A stretch of DNA of 64,000 nucleotides. It comes from an uncultured Lachnospiraceae bacterium. GTDB lineage: Bacteria; Bacillota; Clostridia; Lachnospirales; Lachnospiraceae. The DNA is taken from positions 248,001 to 312,000 of the forward strand of contig CANQAP010000001.1 of the NCBI GenBank assembly GCA_947589305.1. The letters run 5' to 3'. This document shows positions 1 to 9,166 of the stretch, piece after piece; the first letter of the stretch is position 1, and each line of letters opens with the position of its first letter. Made by a program: the position numbers and the translations under genes. The notes beneath the pieces were generated by a model that saw nothing but the letters and a program-made list of their open reading frames with translations, was not told the DNA's origin and made no database searches.

Positions 1-325
1 CAAAATCATTTGCTCCCACCATCAGCATTGGCAGCAAAATATCCTCCATGTAATAGACGCGGTGGAAAAATCCGTTGATATATCCCAGATACATATAAAG
101 AAGCGCATACGGTCCTATGATCGTACCGTAAAACAGATCCAGTAACAGACCGGAGCAAAAACCGACCAGCATCCCTTCCTTTCTTCCGCGCATCATGCCG
201 AACGACATCGTAGGGATCAGTAATAGGTTCGGTACGATATCGTTGAGGCTCAGATAACGGAAAAAAGCGGTCTGCAACAGAAAACATATTAAAATGATCA
301 ATAATTGTATCAGAAATCTACGCAT
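1..325 (-). CDS. mreD: Rod shape-determining protein MreD (3' part cut by window edge)
   Basis: Only the first 108 codons are present; the gene runs off the left edge. It begins with an ATG at 325, two bases after the mreC stop (TGA, 330-332), so it is translationally close to mreC. The visible peptide starts MRRFLIQLLIILICFLLQT and continues with several hydrophobic segments, including the basic MMRGRKEGMLVG loop and a GLLLDLFYG helix start that are typical of MreD. MreD is an integral membrane protein of the elongasome that works with MreC and MreB in lateral wall synthesis. The longer open frame over the same bases on this strand is a shadow in another frame and carries no MreD features. 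Confidence 0.9.
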   Translation of the reverse strand, partial: MRRFLIQLLIILICFLLQTAFFRYLSLNDIVPNLLLIPTMSFGMMRGRKEGMLVGFCSGLLLDLFYGTIIGPYALLYMYLGYINGFFHRVYYMEDILLPMLMVGANDF

Positions 326-329
326 ATAT

Positions 330-1187
330 TCACTCTTCTTCTTCCACGTCCTGTTTGAGCTGCAGTATGACCAAAACGGTCTGAATATTGTCAAAATCCA
401 CTGCCGGCGTCACATCCCCGGACATTGTAAGGTTATTCGAATCCAATGTCAGATTGGAGACATATCCGATCGTAATGCCCGGCAGAAATTTGTCGCTGAT
501 GTTGGACGTGATCAGTTCGTCTCCCTCCGAGATTTCCGCTTCTTTATGGATATGCTCGACGCGGATATACCCCTCATCCATATATTTTTCGTCGCCTAAT
601 ACGTTGCACAAGGAAGAATCCGTTATGAACATGGCGCTGACATTACTGTTATCATCGATGATGGAACGGACTTTTGAATAATTGGGACCCGCCTCGGTCA
701 CGATACCGACCAGACCGTTTCCTGCCATGACATTACATCCTTCCTGTATGCCGGCTTCCGTACCCTTATCAAGAATAAAGGTATCAAACCAATTACTGGC
801 ATCCTTCGATATAACGTTTGCCGCTACTTTCTCATAATCCGGATAACGGGAATCCAGTTCATACAGTTCACGTAGATCATCCAGCTCCTGAGCATCCGAG
901 AGGTTGATCCGGTTGTTGGTCTGATATTCGTCCAACCGGTTCCGTAATTCTTCGTTTTCTGCCTGAAGCGTCTGAATATCGGTGATCATATCCAGTTTGT
1001 CACCGACCCATTCGCCGATCACGTTGATGCCCTTCTGCATTGGTGTGATCGTGACGCCTGTAATATATCGCAACGGGGTCAGAGTTTCCTCAAACGCATA
1101 GGACATACCGATCAGAATCAGACATACAATAGTCAGGATCAGCAATATATACTTTGGTGGAATACTGTTTTTATTATGAAAATTCAT
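330..1187 (-). CDS. mreC: Rod shape-determining protein MreC
   Basis: The 285-residue protein has a short basic N terminus, one membrane anchor at about residues 12-31, a coiled coil at about 70-110 and the double beta-barrel MreC domain at about 120-275. Motifs such as KDASNWFDTFILDKGTEAGI and GNGLVGIVTEAG are family hallmarks. MreC sits outside the membrane and scaffolds the elongasome with MreD, RodA and PBP2. The length is usual. It lies downstream of radC, but no mreB separates the two, unlike the common radC-mreB-mreC-mreD order. It ends in a glutamate-rich tail and is followed almost immediately by mreD. Confidence 0.95.
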   Translation of the reverse strand: MNFHNKNSIPPKYILLILTIVCLILIGMSYAFEETLTPLRYITGVTITPMQKGINVIGEWVGDKLDMITDIQTLQAENEELRNRLDEYQTNNRINLSDAQELDDLRELYELDSRYPDYEKVAANVISKDASNWFDTFILDKGTEAGIQEGCNVMAGNGLVGIVTEAGPNYSKVRSIIDDNSNVSAMFITDSSLCNVLGDEKYMDEGYIRVEHIHKEAEISEGDELITSNISDKFLPGITIGYVSNLTLDSNNLTMSGDVTPAVDFDNIQTVLVILQLKQDVEEEE

Positions 1188-1219
1188 GTTCTGCTTCTTT
1201 CTAACTCACTACATATCTC

Positions 1220-1909
1220 CTACAAAAGCCGGTGCTTGGCAAAGCTATAATAGGAACGGCCGCCGATAATGATATGATCCAGTAAGGGAATCTGCAAAAG
1301 CGTTCCCGCTTCCTTTACCTGATTAGTCAATCGGATATCTTCCGGACTGGGCTGCGGGTTGCCGGAGGGATGATTATGGATCAGCACCAAATGCACCGCA
1401 TTGCATTTTAACGCTTCCAAATACAATTCACGCGGCGACACTAAAGAAGCGTTTACCGTTCCTTTTGTAAGCAGTCTATGTTTTAATAATTGGCACTTTT
1501 GATCCAAATAAACCACGTAAACACATTCCTGTGTTGCAAATCGCAGTTCTTCCGTAAAATATCGGGCGATCGATTCCGGTGTTCCAAGGATCATCTGTTC
1601 TTCCGGAACACATCGGGCGATCCGTTTTGCCAGTTCGGCAATCGCCTGTAACTGCACCGCTTTCACTCTCCCGACACCTGCAATTTCCATCAGTTGTTCC
1701 CGGCTGAGATAGCAAAGTCCCAGCAGATTCGGATGCAATTCATCCTTTTTCAGAACCTGATGGGCCAGTTGCAGGGAATTATACCCGACGCAACCGGTAC
1801 GTAAAATCACTGCCAACAGCTCCGCGTCCGTCAATGCTTCCGGTCCAAGCCGTTCACAACGTTCATAAGGACGTTCCGACAACGGAAGGTCCTTGATACA
1901 TTCGCTCAT
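1220..1909 (-). CDS. radC: RadC family JAB/MPN-domain protein
   Basis: I place the start at ATG 1909 because AAAGGA lies five bases upstream and the peptide MSECIKDLPLSERPYERCE matches the family start; an upstream in-frame extension to 1975 has no ribosome site. The 229-residue protein has an N-terminal helix-hairpin-helix region (DAELLAVILRTG, then GVGRVKAVQLQA) and a C-terminal JAB1/MPN metalloprotease-like domain with the conserved HNHPSG metal motif near residue 180. The name RadC is historical; a DNA-repair role is not established, and the biochemical activity is unknown. Its place upstream of mre genes is widespread in Firmicutes. Confidence 0.92.
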   Translation of the reverse strand: MSECIKDLPLSERPYERCERLGPEALTDAELLAVILRTGCVGYNSLQLAHQVLKKDELHPNLLGLCYLSREQLMEIAGVGRVKAVQLQAIAELAKRIARCVPEEQMILGTPESIARYFTEELRFATQECVYVVYLDQKCQLLKHRLLTKGTVNASLVSPRELYLEALKCNAVHLVLIHNHPSGNPQPSPEDIRLTNQVKEAGTLLQIPLLDHIIIGGRSYYSFAKHRLL

Positions 1910-1999
1910 GATTGTCCTTTCTACACTCACATAGAAACGACTCCGTATTCCGTTTTGCCATATCCAAACGACCAATATGACAGCACGGCATTCCTCTCT

Positions 2000-2266
2000 C
2001 TATAACAGGCGGTAAATGATGACACCGATGATGACGCCTAGGATCCCTCCGATGGTAATCTTGATCGTCAAACCAAACGTCAGGATGATGATACCCAGAT
2101 CCAGTACCATTGGCTCTTGCAGCAGTCCAAAGGACTGTCCGAAATTCAGCCAGCTCAAAAAAGAGATATCCTTAGTGACCCAGCCGATAAAGCTTCCGAT
2201 CACAATACCTGCCAGTACCAAAAGAACCAGCATCCAATGGTTTTTCCCCAATGTTCCTCCTGCCAT
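2000..2266 (-). CDS. DUF4321 small membrane protein
   Basis: This 88-residue protein has two hydrophobic stretches (about residues 11-29 and 57-87) around a loop containing ISFLSWLNFGQSFGL. This pattern matches the DUF4321 family, which is conserved in Clostridia next to radC/mre or maf genes. The start at 2266 is backed by AGGAGGT nine to ten bases upstream. No function is known. Being between the PLP enzyme and radC-mreCD suggests, but does not show, a role in envelope biology. Confidence 0.8.
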   Translation of the reverse strand: MAGGTLGKNHWMLVLLVLAGIVIGSFIGWVTKDISFLSWLNFGQSFGLLQEPMVLDLGIIILTFGLTIKITIGGILGVIIGVIIYRLL

Positions 2267-2310
2267 AGATGAGAAACCTCCTTATTTTTCCTATATCGTC
2301 GCTCATTGTA

Positions 2311-3597
2311 TCATAATTTCAAACCTTTATCAACCATTCGCTGTAAGGACTTCATAATTCCAAATCTGGCATGCGGATAGGTCAGACCTCCTTGGAAAAA
2401 GGCGGTATACGGCGGTTTGATCGGCCCGTCTGCCGATAGTTCAATGGAAGAACCGGAAACGAATGCTCCCGCCGCCATAATGACTTCACTGTCATATCCC
2501 GGCATTGCCCAAGGCGTCGGTCTCACATGACTGTCCACCGGAGCCGCCGCCTGAATACCTTCGCAAAATGCGATCAAAAGATCCGCCTGTCCGAATTCCA
2601 CTGCCTGTATGATATCCGAGCGTTCTTCAGTCGCATTCGGTATGGTACGAAATCCCAAAGATTCATACACATTGGCGGCAAGGACCGCACCTTTTAATGC
2701 CGCTGCCGTTACCGTAGGCGCCAAAAACAATCCCTGCATAAACGTGGCGGTCACGCCCAGACTCGCCCCCAGTTCTTTTCCCAGAGCAGGCGCCGTCAGC
2801 CGGTACGCAGCCCGTTCCACACACTCCCGTGTACCGACAATATATCCGCCGATCGGCGCAAGCCCGCCGCCCGGATTCTTGATCAGGGAACCGACCGCCA
2901 TATCGGCTCCGACATCTGTCGGCTCGATGCGTTCCACAAATTCACCATAACAATTATCCACCATGCAGATCAGATCCGGACGTATGCCTTTGAGAAAAGC
3001 GATCAACGTTCCAATCTGTTCCACAGACAAGGTTCGCCGTGAAGCATATCCTTTCGAACGCTGGATCTCGATCAGGCGTGTCTGCGGACGTATGGCATTG
3101 CGGATACCTTCCCAGTCAAAGGAACCGTCCGCCAAGAGATCGACCTGCCGGTATGTAATGCCATATTCCGCTAACGAACCGGCGGACGGGCGAATACCGA
3201 TCACTTCATCCAAGGTATCATATGGTTTTCCGACCGGAGATAATATTTCATCGCCCGGCCGCAGATTCCCCGCCAGCGCAATGTGGAGGGCATGTGTTCC
3301 GCAGGTAATATGAGGACGCACCAAGGCTTCTTCCGTATGAAAGACATCCGCATAGATACGTTCCAGTGTATCCCGTCCGATATCGTTGTACCCATAACCG
3401 GTGGACGGAAATAAATGGGCTTCACTCAGTTGATTCTGTTGCATGGCATGCAGAACTTTCATCTGATTGTATGCGGCTGTCCGGTCGATTGCCTGAAACC
3501 GCTCTGTCAGACCTTCTTCGATCTGCTCGCAAAAGGTATAGACCGCACGATCAATGCCCATCTGTTCATATAGGTGTTCCATTGTTTGTTCCATCAT
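2311..3597 (-). CDS. Methionine gamma-lyase family PLP enzyme (aluminium-resistance / YnbB type)
   Basis: A 428-residue fold-type I PLP enzyme. The PLP-binding lysine is in SLIKNPGGG near residue 240, and the glycine-rich segment GTHALHIALAGN near residue 100 matches the cofactor phosphate site. It belongs to the family annotated as methionine gamma-lyase-like or aluminium resistance protein (YnbB in Bacillus), probably a C-S lyase acting on sulfur amino acids; the substrate is not proven. GGAGG lies six bases before ATG 3597, with a second ATG directly after. The start overlaps the end of miaA by 32 bases, so the two are likely translated from one message. Confidence 0.85.
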   Translation of the reverse strand: MMEQTMEHLYEQMGIDRAVYTFCEQIEEGLTERFQAIDRTAAYNQMKVLHAMQQNQLSEAHLFPSTGYGYNDIGRDTLERIYADVFHTEEALVRPHITCGTHALHIALAGNLRPGDEILSPVGKPYDTLDEVIGIRPSAGSLAEYGITYRQVDLLADGSFDWEGIRNAIRPQTRLIEIQRSKGYASRRTLSVEQIGTLIAFLKGIRPDLICMVDNCYGEFVERIEPTDVGADMAVGSLIKNPGGGLAPIGGYIVGTRECVERAAYRLTAPALGKELGASLGVTATFMQGLFLAPTVTAAALKGAVLAANVYESLGFRTIPNATEERSDIIQAVEFGQADLLIAFCEGIQAAAPVDSHVRPTPWAMPGYDSEVIMAAGAFVSGSSIELSADGPIKPPYTAFFQGGLTYPHARFGIMKSLQRMVDKGLKL

Positions 3598-4600
3598 TTG
3601 ATTCCTCCGTTGTCGTTCGCTGCACTTGGCAGATCGGAAGCCGTTCAGCGATGATATCTAGCATTGCGTTCAGGATCGCATCCTCGCTCGGAAAGTCCGA
3701 TCGGTTCATCCAGAGGACCTCCCGTTCCCTGCGAAACCAAGTCAGTTGCCGTTTGGCAAAGTGTCGTGTGTCCCGTTTCATGATATATATGGCTTCGTCC
3801 AATGTACATTCTCCGTTCAGATAACATAAGATCTCTTTATACCCCAAGCCCTGCATGGATACCAGATCACTGCCGCAGCCGGATTCTTTCAGTTTCCGCA
3901 CTTCTTCCACCAAACCTTCCCTCAACATATCATCGACACGCTGATCGATCCGTTCATAAAGTGTACGGCGGGAATCCGTGAGTACAAAATAAAGAAAGGC
4001 ATACGGGGATTGCCGTTCCCGTTCGATCCGGTTGTGTTCCGAGATCGGCATACCGGTCTGATGGTGAAATTCCAACGCGCGTATGACGCGTTTTATATTA
4101 TTCGCATGAATCTTATCTGCCGATTCCGGATCGACGTCCCGCAGCCGGTCATGCAGATACTCCGCGCCCTTCTCTTTGGCAAGCGCCTGTAAGGTCCGCC
4201 GATAATCCAATGAAGTCTCCGGTTCCTCCTGAAACTGAATATCATATAACAACGCCTGAATATAAAAACCGGTGCCGCCCACTACGATCGGAACGGCATC
4301 CGCGTCATATACGGACTGTAATGCCGTTTTTGCCAGTTTCTGAAAACGCACGACGTCAAACGGTTCTTTCGGATCCAAGACATCGATCAGATAATGAGGA
4401 ATGCCCTGCATTTCTTCCTTCCGCACTTTGGCAGTACCGATATCCATATGCCGATATACCTGCATGGAATCTGCAGAAATGATCTGCCCGTGGATTGCCT
4501 GAGCCAGACGGACAGACAAAGCCGTCTTGCCTGCCGCCGTCGGTCCCGTTAAAATGATCAGCGGTTTTTTATTTGATTGTGGTTTATCCTCCATATTCAT
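3566..4600 (-). CDS. miaA: tRNA dimethylallyltransferase MiaA
   Basis: The 344-residue protein carries the P-loop GPTAAGKTALS near residue 19, the SADSMQVYRHMDIGTAK motif that holds the catalytic Asp, and VVGGTGFYIQALLYD. It transfers a dimethylallyl group to N6 of A37 in tRNAs reading UNN codons; MiaB, encoded a few genes upstream, then methylthiolates the product. Its ATG overlaps the mutL stop as ATGA (4597-4600), which suggests translational coupling. A second Met follows two codons later. The length is slightly above the usual 300-320 because of a short C-terminal tail. Confidence 0.97.
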   Translation of the reverse strand: MNMEDKPQSNKKPLIILTGPTAAGKTALSVRLAQAIHGQIISADSMQVYRHMDIGTAKVRKEEMQGIPHYLIDVLDPKEPFDVVRFQKLAKTALQSVYDADAVPIVVGGTGFYIQALLYDIQFQEEPETSLDYRRTLQALAKEKGAEYLHDRLRDVDPESADKIHANNIKRVIRALEFHHQTGMPISEHNRIERERQSPYAFLYFVLTDSRRTLYERIDQRVDDMLREGLVEEVRKLKESGCGSDLVSMQGLGYKEILCYLNGECTLDEAIYIMKRDTRHFAKRQLTWFRREREVLWMNRSDFPSEDAILNAMLDIIAERLPICQVQRTTTEESNDGTNNGTPI

Positions 4601-6471
4601 AAATCCATCTCTGTTTCATTTGCAAACCCACGATCTGTGTTTCTGCCGCTCCGATCCTGAATCCGTTGAAACTTCCTTTCCAATTCTGCCTTAGACATCG
4701 TAATGATGGTCGGTCGTCCGTGTGGACAGTTATATGGATTTTCCAGTTGCATCAGTTGGTCCAGCAGAGCCTGTGCCTCACGCATGGAAAGCTCCATGCC
4801 GCCCTTCACTGCCGCCTTGCAGGACATGGATGCGATCCTGTAAATGAATCGGTCGATGTCCGGAGAGTTCCCGTCCTCCGCTAACGAATCGATCAGGTCT
4901 ACAAAAATATCCTGTGCCGCCAGCCCGTATGTCTCCAGCGGAACCGCACGCAGCATATATTCTTTCCCGCCAAAACTCTCCAAACGGAAACCAAGCTCTG
5001 AAAACAAAGCTTGATAGTCCTGTAAAAGCTCGATCTGCCTCGGAGTAACGGAAATGATCAGCGGCGGATTCAGTTCCTGTGCATAGATGTTTCGTGTTCG
5101 ATACTGTTCCATCAGTTTTTCAAACATGACCTTTTCATGGGCGGCGTGCTGGTCCATAATAAACAGATTCTCTTCATATTCGATCAGCCAATACGTTCGG
5201 AACAGTTGCCCGATCAGCCGATGTCTTGGTCTTGCTTCTTCCGTCATAAAACCGGATGATAAGAAGCTCATCTGCTGCGATCCGGCTTCATCAGACGGTG
5301 GATTCACCGGTTCCCTGACGGCGGAAAGCCGCAAGTGATCATGCGTATCTTTCCCTATGGATAACGGTATCGTCTGATTTTGAATCTGGCTTTTGCGTCT
5401 TGTTTCAAAAGGTTCCGGTCCGGTCTCCGTGCGTGACGGCGCCTGCGGTTTGGGCTGTGGCGCCGTCTCATGGATCTCCGGGATCCGTTCGCTTTGTAAG
5501 AGGACCGCACGGATCTCGTCAAATAAAAACCGATACAGTTCCTCGCTTTTCTCATACCGCATTTCCATTTTCCGCGGATGGACATTCACATCCAGCAGCT
5601 TGGCATCTACCGTCAGATCCAAGACTACGAACGGAAACTTATGGATCATGACAAAGGTTTTATAGGCTTCCTCGATCGCTTTGGTGATCACCGGATTTTT
5701 GATATACCGTCCGTTAACAAAATAATGCTCGAATCCACGGTTTCCTCTGGATACATACGGTTTTGCCACATAACCTTCTACATGTAAGCCGTCTTGTTTT
5801 GCATCGATCGGCAAAAGATTTGCGGAAATATCCCGACCGTATATATGGTAAATGATATCTTTCCGGCTTCCGTTTCCGGAAGTGGTCAGTTTATTCTGTC
5901 CGTTTACCACGAGTTTAAATGAGATATCCGGTCTTGACAAAGCCATTTCTTCCACCAGTTCGACCACATAACCGGCTTCCGTCATGGCGGTTTTTAAAAA
6001 CTTCCGTCGGGCAGGCGTGTTATAAAACAGATTGCGGATCAGAAAGGTCGTGCCGTCCGGGCAGCCGATCTCTTCTTTGGACTGCTCCTTACCTCCCTCG
6101 ATCCGGTAGCGGATACCGGTCAGCGCATCCGCCGGCTTCGTAATGACCTCCACCTGTGCAACCGAAGCGATACTCGATAGGGCTTCGCCCCGGAATCCCA
6201 AGGAAGAAGTTGTCAGCAGATCTTCAATGGTTCGGATTTTACTGGTCGCATGCCGCAAAAAAGCCGTCTCGACCTCGCCAGCCGCGATCCCGCAGCCGTT
6301 ATCCGTGATGCGGATCAGGGATATCCCGCCGTCCTTGATCTCTACGGTAATGGCGTTTGCCATGGAATCGATCGCATTTTCGATCAGTTCTTTCACGACG
6401 GAAGCCGGACGTTCCACCACCTCGCCAGCCGCAATCTTATCTATGGTATGCTGATCTAAGACCTGAATCAT
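4597..6471 (-). CDS. mutL: DNA mismatch repair protein MutL (endonuclease-type)
   Basis: The 624-residue protein has the N-terminal GHKL ATPase (ENAIDS, DNGCGI and GFRGEAL motifs) and a C-terminal dimerisation/endonuclease domain. The latter has DQHAAHEKVMFE (the DQHA-x2-E-x4-E metal motif), SCKAAVKGG and NCPHGRP. These are the residues of MutL proteins that nick DNA themselves, as expected for a bacterium without MutH. A low-complexity, proline/glutamine-rich linker joins the domains at about 340-420. AAGGAG precedes ATG 6471, and the gene follows mutS by 26 bases. Confidence 0.97.
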   Translation of the reverse strand: MIQVLDQHTIDKIAAGEVVERPASVVKELIENAIDSMANAITVEIKDGGISLIRITDNGCGIAAGEVETAFLRHATSKIRTIEDLLTTSSLGFRGEALSSIASVAQVEVITKPADALTGIRYRIEGGKEQSKEEIGCPDGTTFLIRNLFYNTPARRKFLKTAMTEAGYVVELVEEMALSRPDISFKLVVNGQNKLTTSGNGSRKDIIYHIYGRDISANLLPIDAKQDGLHVEGYVAKPYVSRGNRGFEHYFVNGRYIKNPVITKAIEEAYKTFVMIHKFPFVVLDLTVDAKLLDVNVHPRKMEMRYEKSEELYRFLFDEIRAVLLQSERIPEIHETAPQPKPQAPSRTETGPEPFETRRKSQIQNQTIPLSIGKDTHDHLRLSAVREPVNPPSDEAGSQQMSFLSSGFMTEEARPRHRLIGQLFRTYWLIEYEENLFIMDQHAAHEKVMFEKLMEQYRTRNIYAQELNPPLIISVTPRQIELLQDYQALFSELGFRLESFGGKEYMLRAVPLETYGLAAQDIFVDLIDSLAEDGNSPDIDRFIYRIASMSCKAAVKGGMELSMREAQALLDQLMQLENPYNCPHGRPTIITMSKAELERKFQRIQDRSGRNTDRGFANETEMDL

Positions 6472-6497
6472 GACTTGTCTCCTTTTCTGTCATTCAA

Positions 6498-9146
6498 TCA
6501 TTTCCGTATGGAAGGATTTGAAACGGTTCTTCCACCGAGTTTTTCCTGTAATTCATTCAGGAACAGCAGGGCTTTCATCGGCGTCATGTTAGAAAGATCC
6601 GCCGCTTCCAAGTCGGCGATCACTTCCTGCTCCAGCGGATTTGCAAACAACGAGAGTTGAACCGGTTCTGTCTGTTTTGCCTTCATGTTCACCGGAACCT
6701 TCTGTGCCTTTTCCGCAAGATTATGCTCTTGCAGCAATTCCGCTAAGATATCCTTTGCCCGCTCGATCACAATATCCGGCACGCCAGCCAGCTTTGCGAC
6801 CTGAATGCCGTAACTACGGTCGGCGCCGCCTTTCATGATCTTACGCAGAAAGACAATGTCGTCTCCCTGCTCTTTGACCGCGATGCAATAATTATGTACG
6901 CCTGCCAGTTTTCCTTCCAATTCCGTCAATTCATGGTAATGCGTGGCGAACAAAGTTTTTGCACCCAGATGCGGAGCATGGGCGATATGTTCTACGACCG
7001 CCCAAGCGATGCTAAGTCCGTCATAGGTGCTTGTTCCTCGTCCGATCTCGTCGAGGATCAACAGACTGTTCGGAGTCGCGTTTCTCAAGATATTCGCCAC
7101 CTCGCTCATTTCGACCATAAAGGTACTCTGACCGGACGCCAGATCATCCGAAGCTCCCACCCGTGTGAAGATCCGGTCCACCATGCCGATATCCGCATCA
7201 TCCGCCGGAACAAAGCATCCCATCTGAGCCATCAATACGATCAATGCCGTCTGACGCATATAGGTGGATTTTCCAGCCATATTCGGACCGGTTATGATCG
7301 CGATCCGATCCTCCCCGATATCCAGCATGGTATCGTTTCGTATAAACGCGTCGTTAGCGATCATCTGTTCCACCACCGGATGCCTGCCGCCGTGTATTGT
7401 GATCCTGCCGTCTTCATTTAAGCGTGGACGCACATAATGATTCTGCTCCGATACATACGCCAAAGAAGCCATGACATCCAGTTTCGCGATGGCATGCGCG
7501 GTTTTCTGCACCCTCAGGATCTCGGCAGCGACCGTTTCCCGTACATTGCAGAATGTCTCATATTCCAATGCGTAGAGTTTATCCTCGGAACCAAGGATCG
7601 TGTCAGCCAAGCGATCGAGTTCTTCCGTCGTATAGCGTTCGGAATTCGTAAGCGTTTGCCTGCGGATAAAATGATCCGGAACCTGATCTTTGTACGAATT
7701 GGTCACATCAAAATAATAACCTGCCACTTTATTGAACTTTATTTTTAAGGTTCGGATCCCGCTGGCTTCCCGTTCTTTCTGTTCCAACGTGGCAAGCCAC
7801 TGTTTTCCGTCTGTCTTGGCTCTCTTTAACTCATCGATCTGTTCAAAAAAACCGTCCTTGATAATGCCGCCTTCCCGTACCTGAATCGGCGGATCGTCTA
7901 CGATCGCCTCTTCCAAAAGCTGATACAGGTCATCCAACGTGTCCATTTCCTCATACATGTCTTTTAACATACCGTCCGGATAGGAAGATAATAATTGACG
8001 GATATACGGCAGATACGACAGGGAGGATTTAAAGGCAATGAGATCCCTTGGATTCGCCGTCCGCAGGCTGATGCGCGTCATGAGACGTTCCAGATCGTAG
8101 ATCGGATTCAGGTATTCGCGTATTTCTTCCCGATTGACCGCTTCCCGATTTAGCATATCGATCGCATCCAGACGCCGTGTGATCAAATCTTTGCGGATCA
8201 GAGGTTGTTCCATAAACGTGCGAAGCAGTCTCGCTCCCATCGCCGTCTTGGTTTTGTCCAGCACCCAGAGCAGAGTTCCCCGTTTTTCTTTGTCCCGCAG
8301 TGTTTCCGTCAGTTCCAGATTGCGCCGCGTCGAACTGTCCAACAGCATATAATCGTCCACCTGATACAGCTGCAGGTGGCTGATGTGATCCAGCGACTGC
8401 TTTTGCGTTTCCGTCAGATATTCTATCAAAGCGCCGGATGCCATAACGGACAGCGAACGGTCTTTTAATCCCAAGGCTTCCAGTGAAGCGACATGAAAAT
8501 GCCGGAGCAGACACTCCGTATTGCGGTCCTCCTGAAAATGCCATGCCTCCATCGATGCGATCCGGATGTGGAGACGTTCCCGATAATAGGCGACATCCCA
8601 ATCTTGACATAAAAACGCTTCGTTACAGATGATTTCCACCGGCTGGACTTTATGGATCTCATCCTTACACTTTTCGAGACTGTCCACCTGACAGGTGCGT
8701 GCCTCGCCGGTCGTGATATCCGCGATCGCGATGCCGTAAGCATCTTCGAGCGCATACACACACATCAAAAAATTATTCTGTCCGTCTTTTAAATTCTGTG
8801 TAGACAGATTCGTGCCGGAAGTGATGATCCGGATAACGTCCCGTTTTACCAGCCCTTTCGCCAGTTTCGGATCTTCGACCTGTTCACAGATTCCCACCTT
8901 ATATCCCAGTTCGACCAAGCGGTTGGCATAGACCTCGTACGCATGATACGGAACGCCGCACATCGGCGCCCGCTCTTCCTGTCCGCAATCTTTTCCGGTC
9001 AGTGTGATCTCCAAAGCCTTGGATGCCAGCAGAGCATCGTCATAAAACATTTCATAGAAATCTCCGACACGGTAAAACAAGATACAGTCCTTGTATTTTT
9101 CCTTGATCTCAAAATATTGTTGCATCATTGGTGTAAATGCCGGCAT
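6498..9146 (-). CDS. mutS: DNA mismatch recognition ATPase MutS
   Basis: The 882-residue protein starts with MPAFTPMMQQYFEIK and then has the FYE mismatch-reading motif (GDFYEMFYDDA, about residue 30). Connector and lever domains follow, then the ABC-type ATPase with GPNMAGKST (near residue 620) and LDEIGRGTSTYDG. It forms the dimer that scans DNA for mispairs and recruits MutL, encoded just downstream. Length and motif order are standard. An AAGGA sequence lies about ten bases before ATG 9146. The miaB-mutS-mutL-miaA order is common in Clostridia. Confidence 0.97.
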   Translation of the reverse strand: MPAFTPMMQQYFEIKEKYKDCILFYRVGDFYEMFYDDALLASKALEITLTGKDCGQEERAPMCGVPYHAYEVYANRLVELGYKVGICEQVEDPKLAKGLVKRDVIRIITSGTNLSTQNLKDGQNNFLMCVYALEDAYGIAIADITTGEARTCQVDSLEKCKDEIHKVQPVEIICNEAFLCQDWDVAYYRERLHIRIASMEAWHFQEDRNTECLLRHFHVASLEALGLKDRSLSVMASGALIEYLTETQKQSLDHISHLQLYQVDDYMLLDSSTRRNLELTETLRDKEKRGTLLWVLDKTKTAMGARLLRTFMEQPLIRKDLITRRLDAIDMLNREAVNREEIREYLNPIYDLERLMTRISLRTANPRDLIAFKSSLSYLPYIRQLLSSYPDGMLKDMYEEMDTLDDLYQLLEEAIVDDPPIQVREGGIIKDGFFEQIDELKRAKTDGKQWLATLEQKEREASGIRTLKIKFNKVAGYYFDVTNSYKDQVPDHFIRRQTLTNSERYTTEELDRLADTILGSEDKLYALEYETFCNVRETVAAEILRVQKTAHAIAKLDVMASLAYVSEQNHYVRPRLNEDGRITIHGGRHPVVEQMIANDAFIRNDTMLDIGEDRIAIITGPNMAGKSTYMRQTALIVLMAQMGCFVPADDADIGMVDRIFTRVGASDDLASGQSTFMVEMSEVANILRNATPNSLLILDEIGRGTSTYDGLSIAWAVVEHIAHAPHLGAKTLFATHYHELTELEGKLAGVHNYCIAVKEQGDDIVFLRKIMKGGADRSYGIQVAKLAGVPDIVIERAKDILAELLQEHNLAEKAQKVPVNMKAKQTEPVQLSLFANPLEQEVIADLEAADLSNMTPMKALLFLNELQEKLGGRTVSNPSIRK

Positions 9147-9166
9147 ATCATTACCATCCTTTTCGC

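Noticed and set aside
6-287. A 93-codon open frame on the minus strand at the left edge
   Set aside because: It is arginine-rich and unlike any family; the frame starting at ATG 325 encodes clear MreD over the same bases.
388-681. Plus-strand frames inside mreC and many similar frames opposite other genes
   Set aside because: They are serine/proline/arginine-rich shadows of well-identified minus-strand genes and lack ribosome sites.
8029-8610. 193-codon minus-strand frame within mutS
   Set aside because: It overlaps the conserved MutS core in another frame and shows no domain; it is chance coding potential.
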